A DNA stretch of 64,000 bases, taken from Vibrio bathopelagicus. Its GTDB lineage: Bacteria; Pseudomonadota; Gammaproteobacteria; Enterobacterales; Vibrionaceae. The position numbers and the translations under genes are program-made. The notes beneath the pieces were generated by a model that was not told the origin of the DNA, searched no databases, and saw only the letters and a program-made list of their open reading frames with translations. The stretch's first letter is position 1, and each line of letters begins with the position of its first letter. This document shows, in pieces, positions 10,925-21,099 of the stretch. Location of the stretch: assembly GCF_014879975.1 (NCBI RefSeq), contig NZ_CP062500.1:682001-746000 (forward strand), given 5' to 3'.

Positions 10925-12193
10925 GTGGCTAAAAATATCCAAGCAATTCGAGGCATGAACGACTGCCTTCCAACTCAATCACCACTGTGGCAGAAAGTAG
11001 AAAGTGCAGTTAAAAGTGTGGTGAGTGCATACGGTTACAACGAAGTACGTATGCCTATCGTTGAAGAGACGAACCTATTTAGCCGTGCGGTTGGTGAAGA
11101 AACTGATGTTGTTTCAAAAGAGATGTACACCTTTGATGACCGTAATGGCGATAGCCTAACGCTGCGCCCAGAAGGCACAGCAGGTTGTGTACGTTCATGT
11201 ATTCAAAACAGCCTTATCAACCGTGATGAACAGCGCCTATGGTACATGGGGCCAATGTTCCGTCATGAGCGTCCTCAAAAAGGCCGTTACCGTCAATTCC
11301 ACCAATGTGGTGTTGAGGTGTTTGGTCTAGATGGTCCAGATGTAGACGCTGAACTTATTATGATGACAGCACGTTTATGGCGTGAGCTGGGCATCGACAA
11401 GCACGTTCGCCTAGAACTGAACTCAATTGGTTCTCAAGAAGATCGCGTAAGCTACCGTACTGCGCTAGTGGCTTTCCTTGAGCAACACATCGATGTGCTA
11501 GATGAAGACTGCAAACGTCGCATGCACACTAACCCTTTACGTGTACTTGATACTAAGAACCCGGATGTTCAAGCTATCCTAGGTGACGCACCTCGACTAT
11601 CTGAATATTTAGGTGAAGAATCAAAGCAACATTTTGCTGGTTTGTGTGAACTTCTTGACGCTGTTGGTATCGAATACCAAGTTAACGAGCGTCTAGTACG
11701 TGGCCTAGATTACTACAACCGCACAGTATTTGAGTGGATCACTGACAGCCTTGGTGCACAAGGTACAGTATGTGGTGGTGGCCGTTACGATGGTCTTGTT
11801 GAGCAACTAGGCGGTAAAGCAACTAATGCGGTTGGTTTTGCAATGGGTCTAGAGCGTCTGGTTCTAATGATGGAAACGCTAGAGCTTACAGAAGTTCGCC
11901 GTAGCGTTGACGTATACATAGTTGCTGCTGGCGAAGGTACTATGATCGCGGGCATGCAGTTAGCGAATCAATTGCGCGACACCGTTAAAGGCGTACGCGT
12001 GATGAACCACTTCGGTGGTGGTAACTTCAAGAAGCAATTCAAACGTGCTGACAAAGTAGGTGCTGTTGTAGCACTTGTACTTGGTGAGAACGAAGTTGCT
12101 GACAATACAGTTGTGCTAAAAGATTTGGTTGGTGGCGTGCAAGAAACCGTGTCTCAAACGGAAGTTGCAGAGAAAGTTGCTGCGCTAATCTAG
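10925..12193 (+). CDS. hisS: Histidyl-tRNA synthetase
   Basis: Class II aminoacyl-tRNA synthetase charging tRNA-His. Visible are the HisRS motif [26 protein letters not shown] and class-II motif 3 ([11 protein letters not shown]), followed by the anticodon-binding domain. The GTG at 10925 (protein starts [13 protein letters not shown], 422 residues) fits the family start. An in-frame GTG at 10901 would add eight unconserved residues. Confidence 0.96.
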   Translation: MAKNIQAIRGMNDCLPTQSPLWQKVESAVKSVVSAYGYNEVRMPIVEETNLFSRAVGEETDVVSKEMYTFDDRNGDSLTLRPEGTAGCVRSCIQNSLINRDEQRLWYMGPMFRHERPQKGRYRQFHQCGVEVFGLDGPDVDAELIMMTARLWRELGIDKHVRLELNSIGSQEDRVSYRTALVAFLEQHIDVLDEDCKRRMHTNPLRVLDTKNPDVQAILGDAPRLSEYLGEESKQHFAGLCELLDAVGIEYQVNERLVRGLDYYNRTVFEWITDSLGAQGTVCGGGRYDGLVEQLGGKATNAVGFAMGLERLVLMMETLELTEVRRSVDVYIVAAGEGTMIAGMQLANQLRDTVKGVRVMNHFGGGNFKKQFKRADKVGAVVALVLGENEVADNTVVLKDLVGGVQETVSQTEVAEKVAALI

Positions 12194-12226
12194 TTAGCCA
12201 TTGAGCAAACGCTCATCATGAATATT

Positions 12227-12250
12227 AACGTCAGCACTATGCTGGCGTTT
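12227..12250 (+). other. Hairpin between hisS and yfgM
   Basis: An imperfect stem (AACGTCAGC/GCTGGCGTT, with a G-T pair) without a clean T run. It is probably a weak attenuator or processing site within the hisS-yfgM-bamB transcript. Confidence 0.4.
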
Positions 12251-12272
12251 AAAGAATTAAAGAGGACAGGAA

Positions 12273-12887
12273 GTGGAACTTTACGATAGCGAAGAGCAAC
12301 AAGTTGAAGCCATTAAAGATTGGTGGAAAGAGAACGGTAAAGCCGTAATCTTTGGTGCGGTTATTGGTTTAGGTGGTCTATTTGGCTGGCGCTATTACCA
12401 AGATTCAGTCGTTGAAGCGCGTGAAGCAGCTTCAGAAAGCTACACCTCTGTAATTTCAGCTCTTGATACTAAGGGCGTTGATGCTCAATCTGATATTCAA
12501 GCTTTCATCGACGCAAACAAAGATGCTGAATACTCTGTTCTTGCTGCTATGCAGTTAGCTAAAGCACAAGTTCAAGCGGGTGACCTTGCAGCAGCACTTG
12601 AACAGCTTGAGTGGGCAAAATCGGCAACTAAGGACGCGGCATTAGCGCCATTACTTACTTACCGTGTTGCTCGTATCAAAGCTGAGCAAGGTGAATTTGA
12701 CGCAGCGTTGACTGATCTTGAAGCGATGACTGACGAATCTTGGAAAGGCCGTGTTGCTGAACTACGTGGTGATATCTCACTTCGTAAAGGCGATACAGAT
12801 GCCGCTTACAGTGCTTACTCTGAAGCACAACAAGCTGCTGATGCGAGCCAAACGCTTCAAATCAAACTTGACGACCTAGCTAAATAA
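12273..12887 (+). CDS. yfgM: YfgM family SecYEG-associated membrane protein
   Basis: Inner-membrane protein that in E. coli binds SecYEG and PpiD and helps hand over secreted proteins. A membrane helix at about 23-41 (AVIFGAVIGLGGLFGWRYY) is followed by a TPR-like helical periplasmic domain. The start is GTG behind an AGGACAGGA ribosome site. It has 204 residues and sits between hisS and bamB as in E. coli. Confidence 0.93.
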   Translation: MELYDSEEQQVEAIKDWWKENGKAVIFGAVIGLGGLFGWRYYQDSVVEAREAASESYTSVISALDTKGVDAQSDIQAFIDANKDAEYSVLAAMQLAKAQVQAGDLAAALEQLEWAKSATKDAALAPLLTYRVARIKAEQGEFDAALTDLEAMTDESWKGRVAELRGDISLRKGDTDAAYSAYSEAQQAADASQTLQIKLDDLAK

Positions 12888-12897
12888 GGCGCTTTGA

Positions 12898-14058
12898 ATG
12901 AAGAAGATGTTTCCAAAAGCGGCGTTGTGTGCGATTGCTCTTGGCCTGTTAGCGGGTTGTGCGGGTGAAGAAGACACCGTAATCATGGCTCCAGTACCAA
13001 CAGTAAACAGCGAGTTCACTCCTAAGCAGGAATGGTCTACGTCGGTTGGTGATGGTGTTGGTCATTACTTTTCAAAATTAACGCCAGAGCTTGCTTACGA
13101 CAAAGTGTTTGTCGCAAGTCGCGAAGGTATTGTTAAAGCGCTTGATCCTGAAACGGGTAAAAAGTTGTGGGAAACCGATCTTGAAAAAGAAGTGCTCGCA
13201 CGCTTATCAGGTGGCCTAACAGCGGCTTACGGCAAAGTGTTCTTAGGCTCTGAAAATGGCGAAGTGATCGCGTTAGATGAATCGACCGGTGAAGAACTGT
13301 GGCGTGTATCAGTGAACGGTGAGGTGCTTGCATCTCCTGCGACTGAAAACAACATGGTACTGGTTCATACCAGTCGCGGCATGATGATCGCTTTGGATCA
13401 AGAAAGCGGTGAACAGAAGTGGACGATTAGCACTGAAGTTCCAAGCCTAACATTACGTGGTGATAGCGCTCCCGTTGCTGTTTCTGGTGGTGTTTTCTGG
13501 GGAACTGCAAATGGTCGTTTGGCTGCTGCTATCGTTGACCGTGGTCAGCTGATTTGGCAACAACCGGTTGGTACACCAAAAGGCGCAACGGAGATTGACC
13601 GCTTGGTTGATGTTGATGCGTCACCTGTTGTTCTTGGCGGCACCTTGTATACCGTTGGTATTAATGGTCAGTTGATTGCTATCGATCTTCGTTCTGGTAA
13701 GCCAGTTTGGAAGCGTAACTACTCGTCAGCGATTGATTTGGCGAGCGATGGTAGTCGTTTGTTCGTAGTAACAGACAAAGACCACGTGGTTGCAGTAGAT
13801 GCGCGTAGCGGCACTGAACTATGGAGCACTCCATTGTTAGAAAACCGCTTACTAACCGCACCTGCTATTATTAATGGTTATGTAGTCGTGGGTGATACAG
13901 AAGGTTATCTGCACTGGTTAGATCGTTCATCGGGTGAGTTTGTTGCCCAGCAGTTAGTTAATGATAGCGGCTTTGCGGTTGCGCCTATTGAATTACCTGA
14001 AGGCTACTTAGTGACTACTCGCAATGGCGATGTAAAGAAACTAACGATTAGCCAATAA
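12898..14058 (+). CDS. bamB: Outer-membrane assembly lipoprotein BamB
   Basis: Lipoprotein of the BAM complex that inserts beta-barrel proteins into the outer membrane. The signal peptide ends in a lipobox with acylated C21 (LLAGCAG). The rest is an eight-bladed beta-propeller of PQQ-like repeats (for example DPETGKKLWE, DESTGEELWR, DQESGEQKWT). It has 386 residues, starts 10 bp after yfgM and is followed by a terminator. Confidence 0.96.
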   Translation: MKKMFPKAALCAIALGLLAGCAGEEDTVIMAPVPTVNSEFTPKQEWSTSVGDGVGHYFSKLTPELAYDKVFVASREGIVKALDPETGKKLWETDLEKEVLARLSGGLTAAYGKVFLGSENGEVIALDESTGEELWRVSVNGEVLASPATENNMVLVHTSRGMMIALDQESGEQKWTISTEVPSLTLRGDSAPVAVSGGVFWGTANGRLAAAIVDRGQLIWQQPVGTPKGATEIDRLVDVDASPVVLGGTLYTVGINGQLIAIDLRSGKPVWKRNYSSAIDLASDGSRLFVVTDKDHVVAVDARSGTELWSTPLLENRLLTAPAIINGYVVVGDTEGYLHWLDRSSGEFVAQQLVNDSGFAVAPIELPEGYLVTTRNGDVKKLTISQ

Positions 14059-14079
14059 AAGCGTGATACAATTCACAGT

Positions 14080-14115
14080 CGGCTCCTGGTTGGTAACAGC
14101 TAGGAGCCGTTTTGT
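14080..14115 (+). terminator. Terminator after bamB
   Basis: An 8-bp stem (CGGCTCCT/AGGAGCCG) with a 14-base loop, then TTTTGTTGTT. Confidence 0.85.
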
Positions 14116-14216
14116 TGTTATAAATTAATAAACCATGTGGTTATAGGTAAGAGTTTAAACTTGCGAACAAGTGCTTACCTATAACTACATTTAGAGAAGA
14201 AATTGTAGAGGTTGTT

Positions 14217-15698
14217 ATGGTACCTGTTGTTGCTCTAGTAGGGCGTCCGAACGTAGGTAAATCTACGTTGTTTAACCGATTGACTCGAACTCGTGATGCA
14301 TTGGTTGCGGATTTCCCTGGCTTAACGCGTGACCGTAAATACGGTCATGCTCATTTTAGTGAGCATGACTTTATTGTTATCGACACTGGTGGTATCGATG
14401 GTACCGAAGAAGGTGTTGAAACTAAAATGGCTGAACAGTCGTTAGCGGCGATTGATGAAGCTGATGTCGTTCTATTTATGGTAGATGGCCGTGCGGGTCT
14501 AACACCTTCAGATGTGGCTATTGCTAAGCACCTTCGCCAGCTAGAAAAGCCTTCAATGCTAGTAGTAAACAAGGTTGATGGTATCGACCCTGATGCTGCA
14601 AGTGCTGACTTCTGGCAGCTAGGCGTTGAAGACATGTATCAAATCGCAGCGGCACACGGTCGTGGTGTAACCGCACTGATTGACCTTGCACTTAACCCAT
14701 TCGCTGAAGCGCTAAAAGCTGAGAATGGTGAAGTAAGCGATTTGACTGAGTTTGAAGACGAAGAAGAAGAGCAAGTTGATTTCACTGAAGAAGAAGCGGA
14801 AGAAGAATTCAAGCGCCTTCAAGATCAACCGATTAAGCTAGCGATCATTGGTCGTCCTAACGTAGGTAAATCAACATTAACTAACCGTATTCTTGGTGAA
14901 GAACGTGTTGTTGTTTACGATATGCCAGGTACAACTCGTGACTCTATCTACATTCCAATGCAGCGTGATGAGCGTGAATACGTTCTGATTGATACTGCAG
15001 GTGTTCGTCGTCGTAAAAACATCAATGAAACTGTAGAGAAGTTCTCTGTAGTTAAAACACTGAAAGCGATTGAAGACGCTAACGTTGTTCTACTGCTTAT
15101 TGATGCTAGAGACAACATCTCTGATCAAGACTTGAGCTTGTTAGGCTTTGCGTTGAATGCTGGTCGTTCAATCGTGATTGCAGTAAACAAGTGGGATGGT
15201 CTAGACAGCGATGTTAAAGATCGCGTTAAGAAAGAGCTAGACCGCCGTTTAGGTTTCGTTGATTTCGCACGTATTCACTTTATCTCTGCACTTCACGGTA
15301 CAGGTGTTGGTCACTTGTTTGAATCTGTTCAAGAAGCTTACAAGTCAGCGACAACACGTGTTGGTACTTCTGTTCTGACTCGTATCATGAAAATGGCAAC
15401 CGATGATCACCAACCACCTATGGTTCGTGGCCGTCGTGTGAAACTAAAATACGCGCACGCTGGTGGTTACAATCCACCTATTATCGTTATCCACGGTAAC
15501 CAAGTTCGTAACTTGCCAGATTCGTACAAACGATTCCTAATGAACTACTACCGTCGTTCGCTAGAGATCATGGGTACACCGATTCGCATTCAATTCCAGA
15601 ACAGCGAAAACCCGTTTGAAGCGAAAACAAACAAGCTAACGATTTCTCAGGAACGCAAACGTAAGCGTATGATGAGCATGATGAAAGGCCGTAAATAA
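14217..15698 (+). CDS. der: Ribosome-assembly GTPase Der (EngA)
   Basis: Essential GTPase with two tandem G domains that helps mature the 50S subunit. The first P-loop is GRPNVGKST at residues 8-16; the second copy ([10 protein letters not shown]) is near residue 216, with DTAG and NKWD motifs. An acidic linker (about 175-205) separates them, and a KH-like domain and basic tail close the protein. It has 493 residues and its own terminator. Confidence 0.97.
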   Translation: MVPVVALVGRPNVGKSTLFNRLTRTRDALVADFPGLTRDRKYGHAHFSEHDFIVIDTGGIDGTEEGVETKMAEQSLAAIDEADVVLFMVDGRAGLTPSDVAIAKHLRQLEKPSMLVVNKVDGIDPDAASADFWQLGVEDMYQIAAAHGRGVTALIDLALNPFAEALKAENGEVSDLTEFEDEEEEQVDFTEEEAEEEFKRLQDQPIKLAIIGRPNVGKSTLTNRILGEERVVVYDMPGTTRDSIYIPMQRDEREYVLIDTAGVRRRKNINETVEKFSVVKTLKAIEDANVVLLLIDARDNISDQDLSLLGFALNAGRSIVIAVNKWDGLDSDVKDRVKKELDRRLGFVDFARIHFISALHGTGVGHLFESVQEAYKSATTRVGTSVLTRIMKMATDDHQPPMVRGRRVKLKYAHAGGYNPPIIVIHGNQVRNLPDSYKRFLMNYYRRSLEIMGTPIRIQFQNSENPFEAKTNKLTISQERKRKRMMSMMKGRK

Positions 15699-15717
15699 CC
15701 CTTTCTAATCGATTTGA

Positions 15718-15746
15718 TACCCGAGCCTGTCTCGGGTATTTTTTTA
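15718..15746 (+). terminator. Terminator after der
   Basis: The stem TACCCGAG/CTCGGGTA with a 5-base loop, then at least seven T. Confidence 0.92.
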
Positions 15747-15833
15747 AGTAAAATTTGAGTTAGCCCTTAGCAAATAGGTTATAGATACCATTAAGGGTTA
15801 ACAAATCAGACTCGATTTCAGAAGAAGAACAAT

Positions 15834-16736
15834 ATGACAATTAGCGATTTGATTACATCTGCGCAAGCAATCACACCAACCATCACTCAATTCTGTCATC
15901 AGGCTTGGCAACTTAATGCGAAAGCGCTTTATGTTGAGAGCAATGATAGTCAGAGCTACTTGATTACCGATGTGACGCCTTTTCACCCTGTTAGTCATAT
16001 TTGGCCCGATCACCCAGCAGACCGAGGCTTTGTCAGCGTAAATGGTGAACAGTATATTGTGGAAGGTTGCCTTGTTGGTGCAGTAGAACAATCCACTGGA
16101 AAACTTTCTATCGCAGCAGATATCCCTGTTAAGCGTGATACGGAAGGGTGGGCGTTTGTGGTTGTTCACCAACTACCGGCATCGGCTTCTATGATTAATA
16201 TTGGCGATGAAGTTGAGTTATCGGTTGATAAAGAGTACCAAGCAAGCTTGAGCCGTGGACATAGTGCTGGTCATATCGCTTTCTTAGCGTTGAATAAAGT
16301 ATTGGCTGAGAGTTACTGGCGTAAAGATGCGGATAGAAAAGACCCACTTGGTAGTTACGATTTCAATAGCTATGCGCAAGTCACCAGCTTTGTGACCCCA
16401 GAACTATGCACCGACAAGTATCGTTTGGGCAAAACCTTGAAGAAACGCGGTTTGAACGTCGCAGACATGCTAGCAAACCTTAAAGGGGTTGAAGCCGACA
16501 TTAATCAAATGATTGCAGGCTGGCTAGCAGAGTCTACTTCAGTCGCAATGAGACTGGAAGGCGAGGCATTAACGGACTCTCGTTACTGGGAATGGCAGCT
16601 TAATGCAGACACTCTCGTGTCTATTCCGTGTGGTGGTACTCACATTGAGAATACGTCAGAGCTTAAGGCATTATCGGTTAAGCTAACCCAGTTAGATGAC
16701 CAACATATTGAAATGCTGACGCATGTAATTCGATGA
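15834..16736 (+). CDS. AlaX-type alanyl-tRNA editing protein
   Basis: Stand-alone relative of the AlaRS editing domain, expected to hydrolyse mischarged alanyl-tRNA (Ser-tRNA-Ala). The two zinc-binding motifs are visible: H143-x3-H147 (RGHSAGH) and C266-x3-H270 (CGGTH). An N-terminal beta-barrel-like part (about 35-130) matches the longer AlaX forms. It has 300 residues. No operon partner is evident. The exact substrate cannot be read from the sequence, and other metal-dependent hydrolases share this fold. Confidence 0.8.
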   Translation: MTISDLITSAQAITPTITQFCHQAWQLNAKALYVESNDSQSYLITDVTPFHPVSHIWPDHPADRGFVSVNGEQYIVEGCLVGAVEQSTGKLSIAADIPVKRDTEGWAFVVVHQLPASASMINIGDEVELSVDKEYQASLSRGHSAGHIAFLALNKVLAESYWRKDADRKDPLGSYDFNSYAQVTSFVTPELCTDKYRLGKTLKKRGLNVADMLANLKGVEADINQMIAGWLAESTSVAMRLEGEALTDSRYWEWQLNADTLVSIPCGGTHIENTSELKALSVKLTQLDDQHIEMLTHVIR

Positions 16737-17025
16737 TTTAGGTTACAGATCAAAATGGCTTGTGCTGTTTATTTTATTTTTGCATGTAACTTTTGATATA
16801 AATGACTATTTAAAATCGAAATGCAGCATATGTAACTTATGCTTTCGGTGTGTGGTGATATAAATATTCTTTTTGGGGTAGATCGCTGATCAAAATAGAT
16901 AAAGCGAAAGATCAACCTATGATCTTCGATTGTGTGTACGTCTTATTTAGTGTGTTATTATTAACCAATAGTAAGCTTGCATAAGAACAAGCTGTGCCCA
17001 ATTACACAATTGAAAGTTTTAGTGA

Positions 17026-18027
17026 ATGGAACAACAATTTTTATTAGAAGGCCACCGAGCAGTCAACAGTTTGCTTCGGAAGCTTGCTCTTGGGATGGAT
17101 CGTAAGGATTTAAACCATAAGATCATTCAGCTTACCGAGCAGCTTTTTGGCCAACGTATGGCTTCAATATTATTGCTCAACTCTGAGTCAAAGACTTTAC
17201 ACCTAGAATATGCCCCGAACTTGCCTGATTTTTATAATCAGCAGATCGAGGGGGTGGGGATTGGTGTAGGGATTGGTTCTTGTGGCGAGGCGGCTGCGCT
17301 TAAGAAAGCGGTTATGGTCTCCAATATAAATGAACACCCTAATTGGGCTCCTTTCTTAGCGCTGACTAATCAAGCTAACCTTCATGCTTGTTGGTCGGTG
17401 CCAATTATCTCGTCACATGGTCATGTATTAGGGACGTTTGCAATTTACAGTCAGTATGTCTCTGAACCGCATGAATCTGAGCTAGAAATCTTGGATTTGT
17501 TGGCTTCTTTGTATTCAGTCGCATTGGAAAAGTACGAGTTGGAAAACCAACTTAACTTCTTTGCCAATCGCGATTCTCTTACTCATTGTTTGAATCGCCG
17601 CGCATTGTTTAACGAAGCCGAAAAGGTCTTAGCCAAGCGATGCTTTGCGCAAAAGGTTATGGCATGCCTATTTGTCGACGTCGATAAATTCAAATCGATA
17701 AATGACACCTATGGTCATAGTTTCGGTGATGATGTGCTGTTAGCGGTTGCAAAAGTCCTTGATGAGGCGACCTCAGCATGTGCCAAGATAGGTCGTTATG
17801 GTGGCGATGAGTTTGTGGTATTTTCTTGTTTTGATGATCAAAAAAGCGTATTTAACTTTTACCACAACTTAGAAAAGGCACTAGAACAAGCGCTTTACAT
17901 TAACGGTGTACAGTTTTCGGTAAGTGTTGGACTTGCTTGTGAAGAAGAGCCTCAAGGATTAGAACAGTTGATTGCACAAGCTGATAAGAACATGTATCAA
18001 ATCAAGCAAGCTAAGTCTCAGCAGTAG
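17026..18027 (+). CDS. GAF-GGDEF diguanylate cyclase
   Basis: Predicted cytosolic enzyme making cyclic di-GMP. A GAF sensor domain spans about 15-170 and a GGDEF domain about 175-330, with an intact YGGDEF active site at 259-263. The usual RxxD inhibitory site before it is absent (SACA at that place), so product inhibition through the I-site is not expected. It has 333 residues and no membrane helix. The GAF ligand is unknown. It lies 36 bp before yfgJ. Confidence 0.88.
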   Translation: MEQQFLLEGHRAVNSLLRKLALGMDRKDLNHKIIQLTEQLFGQRMASILLLNSESKTLHLEYAPNLPDFYNQQIEGVGIGVGIGSCGEAAALKKAVMVSNINEHPNWAPFLALTNQANLHACWSVPIISSHGHVLGTFAIYSQYVSEPHESELEILDLLASLYSVALEKYELENQLNFFANRDSLTHCLNRRALFNEAEKVLAKRCFAQKVMACLFVDVDKFKSINDTYGHSFGDDVLLAVAKVLDEATSACAKIGRYGGDEFVVFSCFDDQKSVFNFYHNLEKALEQALYINGVQFSVSVGLACEEEPQGLEQLIAQADKNMYQIKQAKSQQ

Positions 18028-18063
18028 TAGATTGTCGAAATAGTAGTGAATTAGGAAATGCTA

Positions 18064-18303
18064 ATGAGTGAAAATATCTGCCCTAAGTGTCAGTCAGAGC
18101 TAGGTTGGGATGGCAAGTATCACTGTGAAAATTGTCAGGCTCACTTTACTAAAGTTGGATTTTGCCCTGAGTGCAGCAGCCAATTAGAGAAGCTTCAAGC
18201 CTGTGGTGCCGCGAGCTATTTTTGTAATAGTGATTGCAACGAGCTCAAGTCGAAGTCGCGAGTGCGTTTTGAGTTTGAAGTTTCAATTGAAAATGACCAG
18301 TAA
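18064..18303 (+). CDS. yfgJ: Zinc-ribbon protein YfgJ
   Basis: Small zinc-ribbon protein of unknown role, found beside der in E. coli. Several CxxC knuckles are visible (CPKC, CENC, CPEC, then CNSDC). The ATG at 18064 is preferred to 18058 because AGGA then has a normal 7-base spacing; the product is 79 residues. In E. coli the order is der-yfgJ-xseA; here three extra genes follow before xseA. Confidence 0.85.
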   Translation: MSENICPKCQSELGWDGKYHCENCQAHFTKVGFCPECSSQLEKLQACGAASYFCNSDCNELKSKSRVRFEFEVSIENDQ

Positions 18304-18376
18304 CGAGTTAACAGACCGATTATAGTAAACATTAAGCAAATGGTCTTTGGTATTGTCTTCGCTTGCTTAATAAATG

Positions 18377-18410
18377 AAGCGCCACTCTGATAGTAAAGTG
18401 GCGCTATTGT
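18377..18410. terminator. Hairpin between converging yfgJ and lipoprotein genes
   Basis: An 8-bp stem (AGCGCCAC/GTGGCGCT) with a 12-base loop lies between two convergent genes. The T run is weak, so terminator function is probable but not certain. Confidence 0.6.
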
Positions 18411-18429
18411 CTATTATCTGGTGTTCAAG

Positions 18430-21078
18430 TTATTCAGAAACACAAGACACATAGTCAGCTTCAGAGGTAGGTTGATCAAAACGAAATTGAGAATCTCCAA
18501 GATCTAAGTTGTAGTATCTGTCTCCAGATTTAAACGTGGTACTCCAATAGTGGCGATCGGTTGGCCAGCCATAGTTTTGCCACATATTACCTTTGATATT
18601 ACGTAAACCTTGACCTTGAGTGACACCTAAATCAGTAGAGTCATTTGTATTTAATCCTAGCTCATGCGCGTTTGTTGAGCGCCAATTATCGCGACCTGCA
18701 TAGTTTATTGAGGCCAAGTGTTTACACCATCGGGCATATTGACTGTTCTCGATACCCACACCGTCATATGAGAGTTGATCAAATCTCGCAAATACACCGC
18801 CATTTGGCCCTTGAGAACCTGATTCATTATAACCATCGACGTAGGTAAGACCATTGTTGGTATTGATATCGCCTTTAGAAGTTACAAAGCCAAGTTCTTG
18901 TACTAATGCGACACTAGGGCTTGATGTATACCACAACGCTTTACCATCAACTTCGGCTGTAGCAATTTTTAAACAACTACCTTTTGCATTTTCTTGGTCG
19001 GTATCATTTAATTGACTACCGCATACAGCGTTGCTGAAGCTAGAGAAGGCGTCATTGATGGTCATTTCGTATGAACCACTTTGACCGTCAAGTCCTCCTT
19101 TACCAGTCCACGTTATCGTTACTTTGATTGGCCCTTGTGAAGTATCTGCATTACTTGTATCTATATTCCCATCGCTATCGATAGTGACTCCACTACTGGC
19201 TGGGGAAACACTCCATTCAACGAGATCTGGATCTGACGTAATGTACTCGTCACCATTTCCATCGGTTAATACAGCCGCAGCTTTTAAATTATCACCTTTA
19301 TAAATACTGTCTGTCGTGGACAGCGTCGTACCGTCTTTGCTTAGCGCTACGTTAGTATTAGACACTGTCCCGAGAGTTAGTGAAAAAGTTTCAGACTGGG
19401 AGGTTACACCATTAAATATCCCCGCCGATTTATAGGTTGCCGTAGCGGTGATGCTGTTACTTCCAATCAATGCTATGGTTTTATCGTTTTTTCCAACCGT
19501 TATCTTTCCTTCGGTATCAATTGAAAGGCCTTCGGTCACAGGGCTTACTGACCATGTGATAGCGTCGGTGTCAGCTATATCTAATGTTGTACGGGTTTGA
19601 TCACTCCCTTCGACCTTATACTCAACAAAAGCTTGGTTTGTTAACCCGACAGCAACGTGAGTATTTTCAAGTTTTAATAGAACTGTATTTGTTAAAACGG
19701 CCCCTGGCTCTGTTACTGTTATTCTGGCCGATGAGGATTTAGATGAACCGGTAGCTGAAATATCGGTTTCTCCACTCGAATTTGCGGTGACATCTACGGT
19801 ACTTTTATGACCGTCGTAACCCGAATCGGCAGGGTTGTAGACTGATGCAATACTCTCGTTATCACTCAGCCAAGCAACTAAGCCAGATACGTTTTTCTGC
19901 ATGTCATTAGCAAATGTCGCCGTTGCAGAAAGTTGACCTTTTAGATCTTGCTCTAATCCTAAAGCCGCGGGGGTCACTGTTAAATCTGTTAACGCAGAGC
20001 CCTTATTTCCGTCAATCGACCCATCTTCTGCGGGAGATACGTATAAACCATCACAATCAGGTGTATGGTGTTCACCTGCTTCGCAATACCCGTTTAGGTT
20101 ACTGCTGCCGTTGTCGCCTTGGCCATCGCCATCGTTGTCTGCACCGCCACAGTCAGGCTTTCCATCTTCTTGCGGCATAGAGCAGAAGCCATCATATGGG
20201 TCGGAAGGGTCGTTAGGATCCCAGCCTTCGATGGTTTCTTTACCATTTGGGATACCATCACCGTCGCTGTCAATATTGCCATCAACAACAGGGTCATTAG
20301 GGTCGTTTGGATCCCAACCTTCGACTACTTCCCGTCCATTTTCAATCCCATCACCGTCATCGTCAGAGGCACCGTTAGCGACAGGGTCGTTAGGATCACT
20401 CGGGTCCCAACCTTCTATAGTTTCTTTGCCATCTTTTATTCCGTCGCCGTCACTATCTGAATCGCCCTTGTTTACGGGGTCGTTAGGATCATCAGGATTC
20501 CAGCCTTCAACCGTTTCTTTACCATTTTTAATCCCGTCGCCATCACTATCGGAATCTCCGTTCTTAACCGGGTCATCTGGGTTTGTGTCACTCCAGCCTT
20601 CAATTTCTTCTAGCCCCTTATTGATACCGTCTCTATCTTCATCGGCATCTCCATCGATTACAGGGCTATTAGGGTCGTTAGAATCCCATCCTTCTATGGC
20701 TTCTCTACCATCTTTTATGCCATCGCCATCACTGTCGAAGTTGCCATTGTTCACTGGGTCATTTGGATCATTCATATCCCAGTTAGCTACAGACTCGCGA
20801 CCATTTTTAATTCCATCACCGTCATAGTCAAGATTGCCATTCTCAACTGGGACATGCGGGTCGTTACTATCCCAGCCGCTTTCTCTCTCTTTACTATCAG
20901 AAATACCATCTCCATCAGAATCACAATAGTCGGTATACTTAGTCTCACATGCCTTGGTAGATTGGCGTGCTAATAGTGCATCATCACTGGTTTTATCTTG
21001 GCATCCGGTAATGATTAAAGATGATAATAGAATCATTGAAGGTGTTACTTTTACTGCCTTTACTTTCCAATACTGCAT
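18430..21078 (-). CDS. Large TSP3-repeat / Ig-like outer-membrane lipoprotein
   Basis: Predicted surface lipoprotein of 882 residues. A signal peptide ends in a lipobox with C26 (LIITGC). Residues about 53-300 are eight tandem repeats of 31 residues, each with a calcium-binding DSDGDGI-type loop followed by EGWDPNDPNDP, as in thrombospondin type 3 repeats. Several bacterial Ig-like (Big_2-type) segments follow at about 360-690. The C-terminal 180 residues, with RNIKGNMWQN and HYWSTTF, look like a DUF1566/Lcl-type domain seen in surface proteins. It ends the OmpA-family gene transcript (21-bp gap). An adhesin or matrix role is inference. Confidence 0.8.
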   Translation of the reverse strand: MQYWKVKAVKVTPSMILLSSLIITGCQDKTSDDALLARQSTKACETKYTDYCDSDGDGISDSKERESGWDSNDPHVPVENGNLDYDGDGIKNGRESVANWDMNDPNDPVNNGNFDSDGDGIKDGREAIEGWDSNDPNSPVIDGDADEDRDGINKGLEEIEGWSDTNPDDPVKNGDSDSDGDGIKNGKETVEGWNPDDPNDPVNKGDSDSDGDGIKDGKETIEGWDPSDPNDPVANGASDDDGDGIENGREVVEGWDPNDPNDPVVDGNIDSDGDGIPNGKETIEGWDPNDPSDPYDGFCSMPQEDGKPDCGGADNDGDGQGDNGSSNLNGYCEAGEHHTPDCDGLYVSPAEDGSIDGNKGSALTDLTVTPAALGLEQDLKGQLSATATFANDMQKNVSGLVAWLSDNESIASVYNPADSGYDGHKSTVDVTANSSGETDISATGSSKSSSARITVTEPGAVLTNTVLLKLENTHVAVGLTNQAFVEYKVEGSDQTRTTLDIADTDAITWSVSPVTEGLSIDTEGKITVGKNDKTIALIGSNSITATATYKSAGIFNGVTSQSETFSLTLGTVSNTNVALSKDGTTLSTTDSIYKGDNLKAAAVLTDGNGDEYITSDPDLVEWSVSPASSGVTIDSDGNIDTSNADTSQGPIKVTITWTGKGGLDGQSGSYEMTINDAFSSFSNAVCGSQLNDTDQENAKGSCLKIATAEVDGKALWYTSSPSVALVQELGFVTSKGDINTNNGLTYVDGYNESGSQGPNGGVFARFDQLSYDGVGIENSQYARWCKHLASINYAGRDNWRSTNAHELGLNTNDSTDLGVTQGQGLRNIKGNMWQNYGWPTDRHYWSTTFKSGDRYYNLDLGDSQFRFDQPTSEADYVSCVSE
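20178..20922 (-). repeat. Eight 93-bp tandem repeats inside the lipoprotein gene
   Basis: In-frame tandem repeats of 93 bp code for the TSP3 units. Copies differ at many codons, so the array is old, but the best-matching neighbours could still recombine and change copy number without breaking the frame. Confidence 0.8.
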
Positions 21079-21099
21079 AATTAATTCCCTCTATTATTG

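Noticed and set aside
20111..20827. 238-residue ORF opposite the lipoprotein gene
   Set aside because: It is the antisense of the TSP3 repeats; Ser/Pro-rich only because of the repeat codons.
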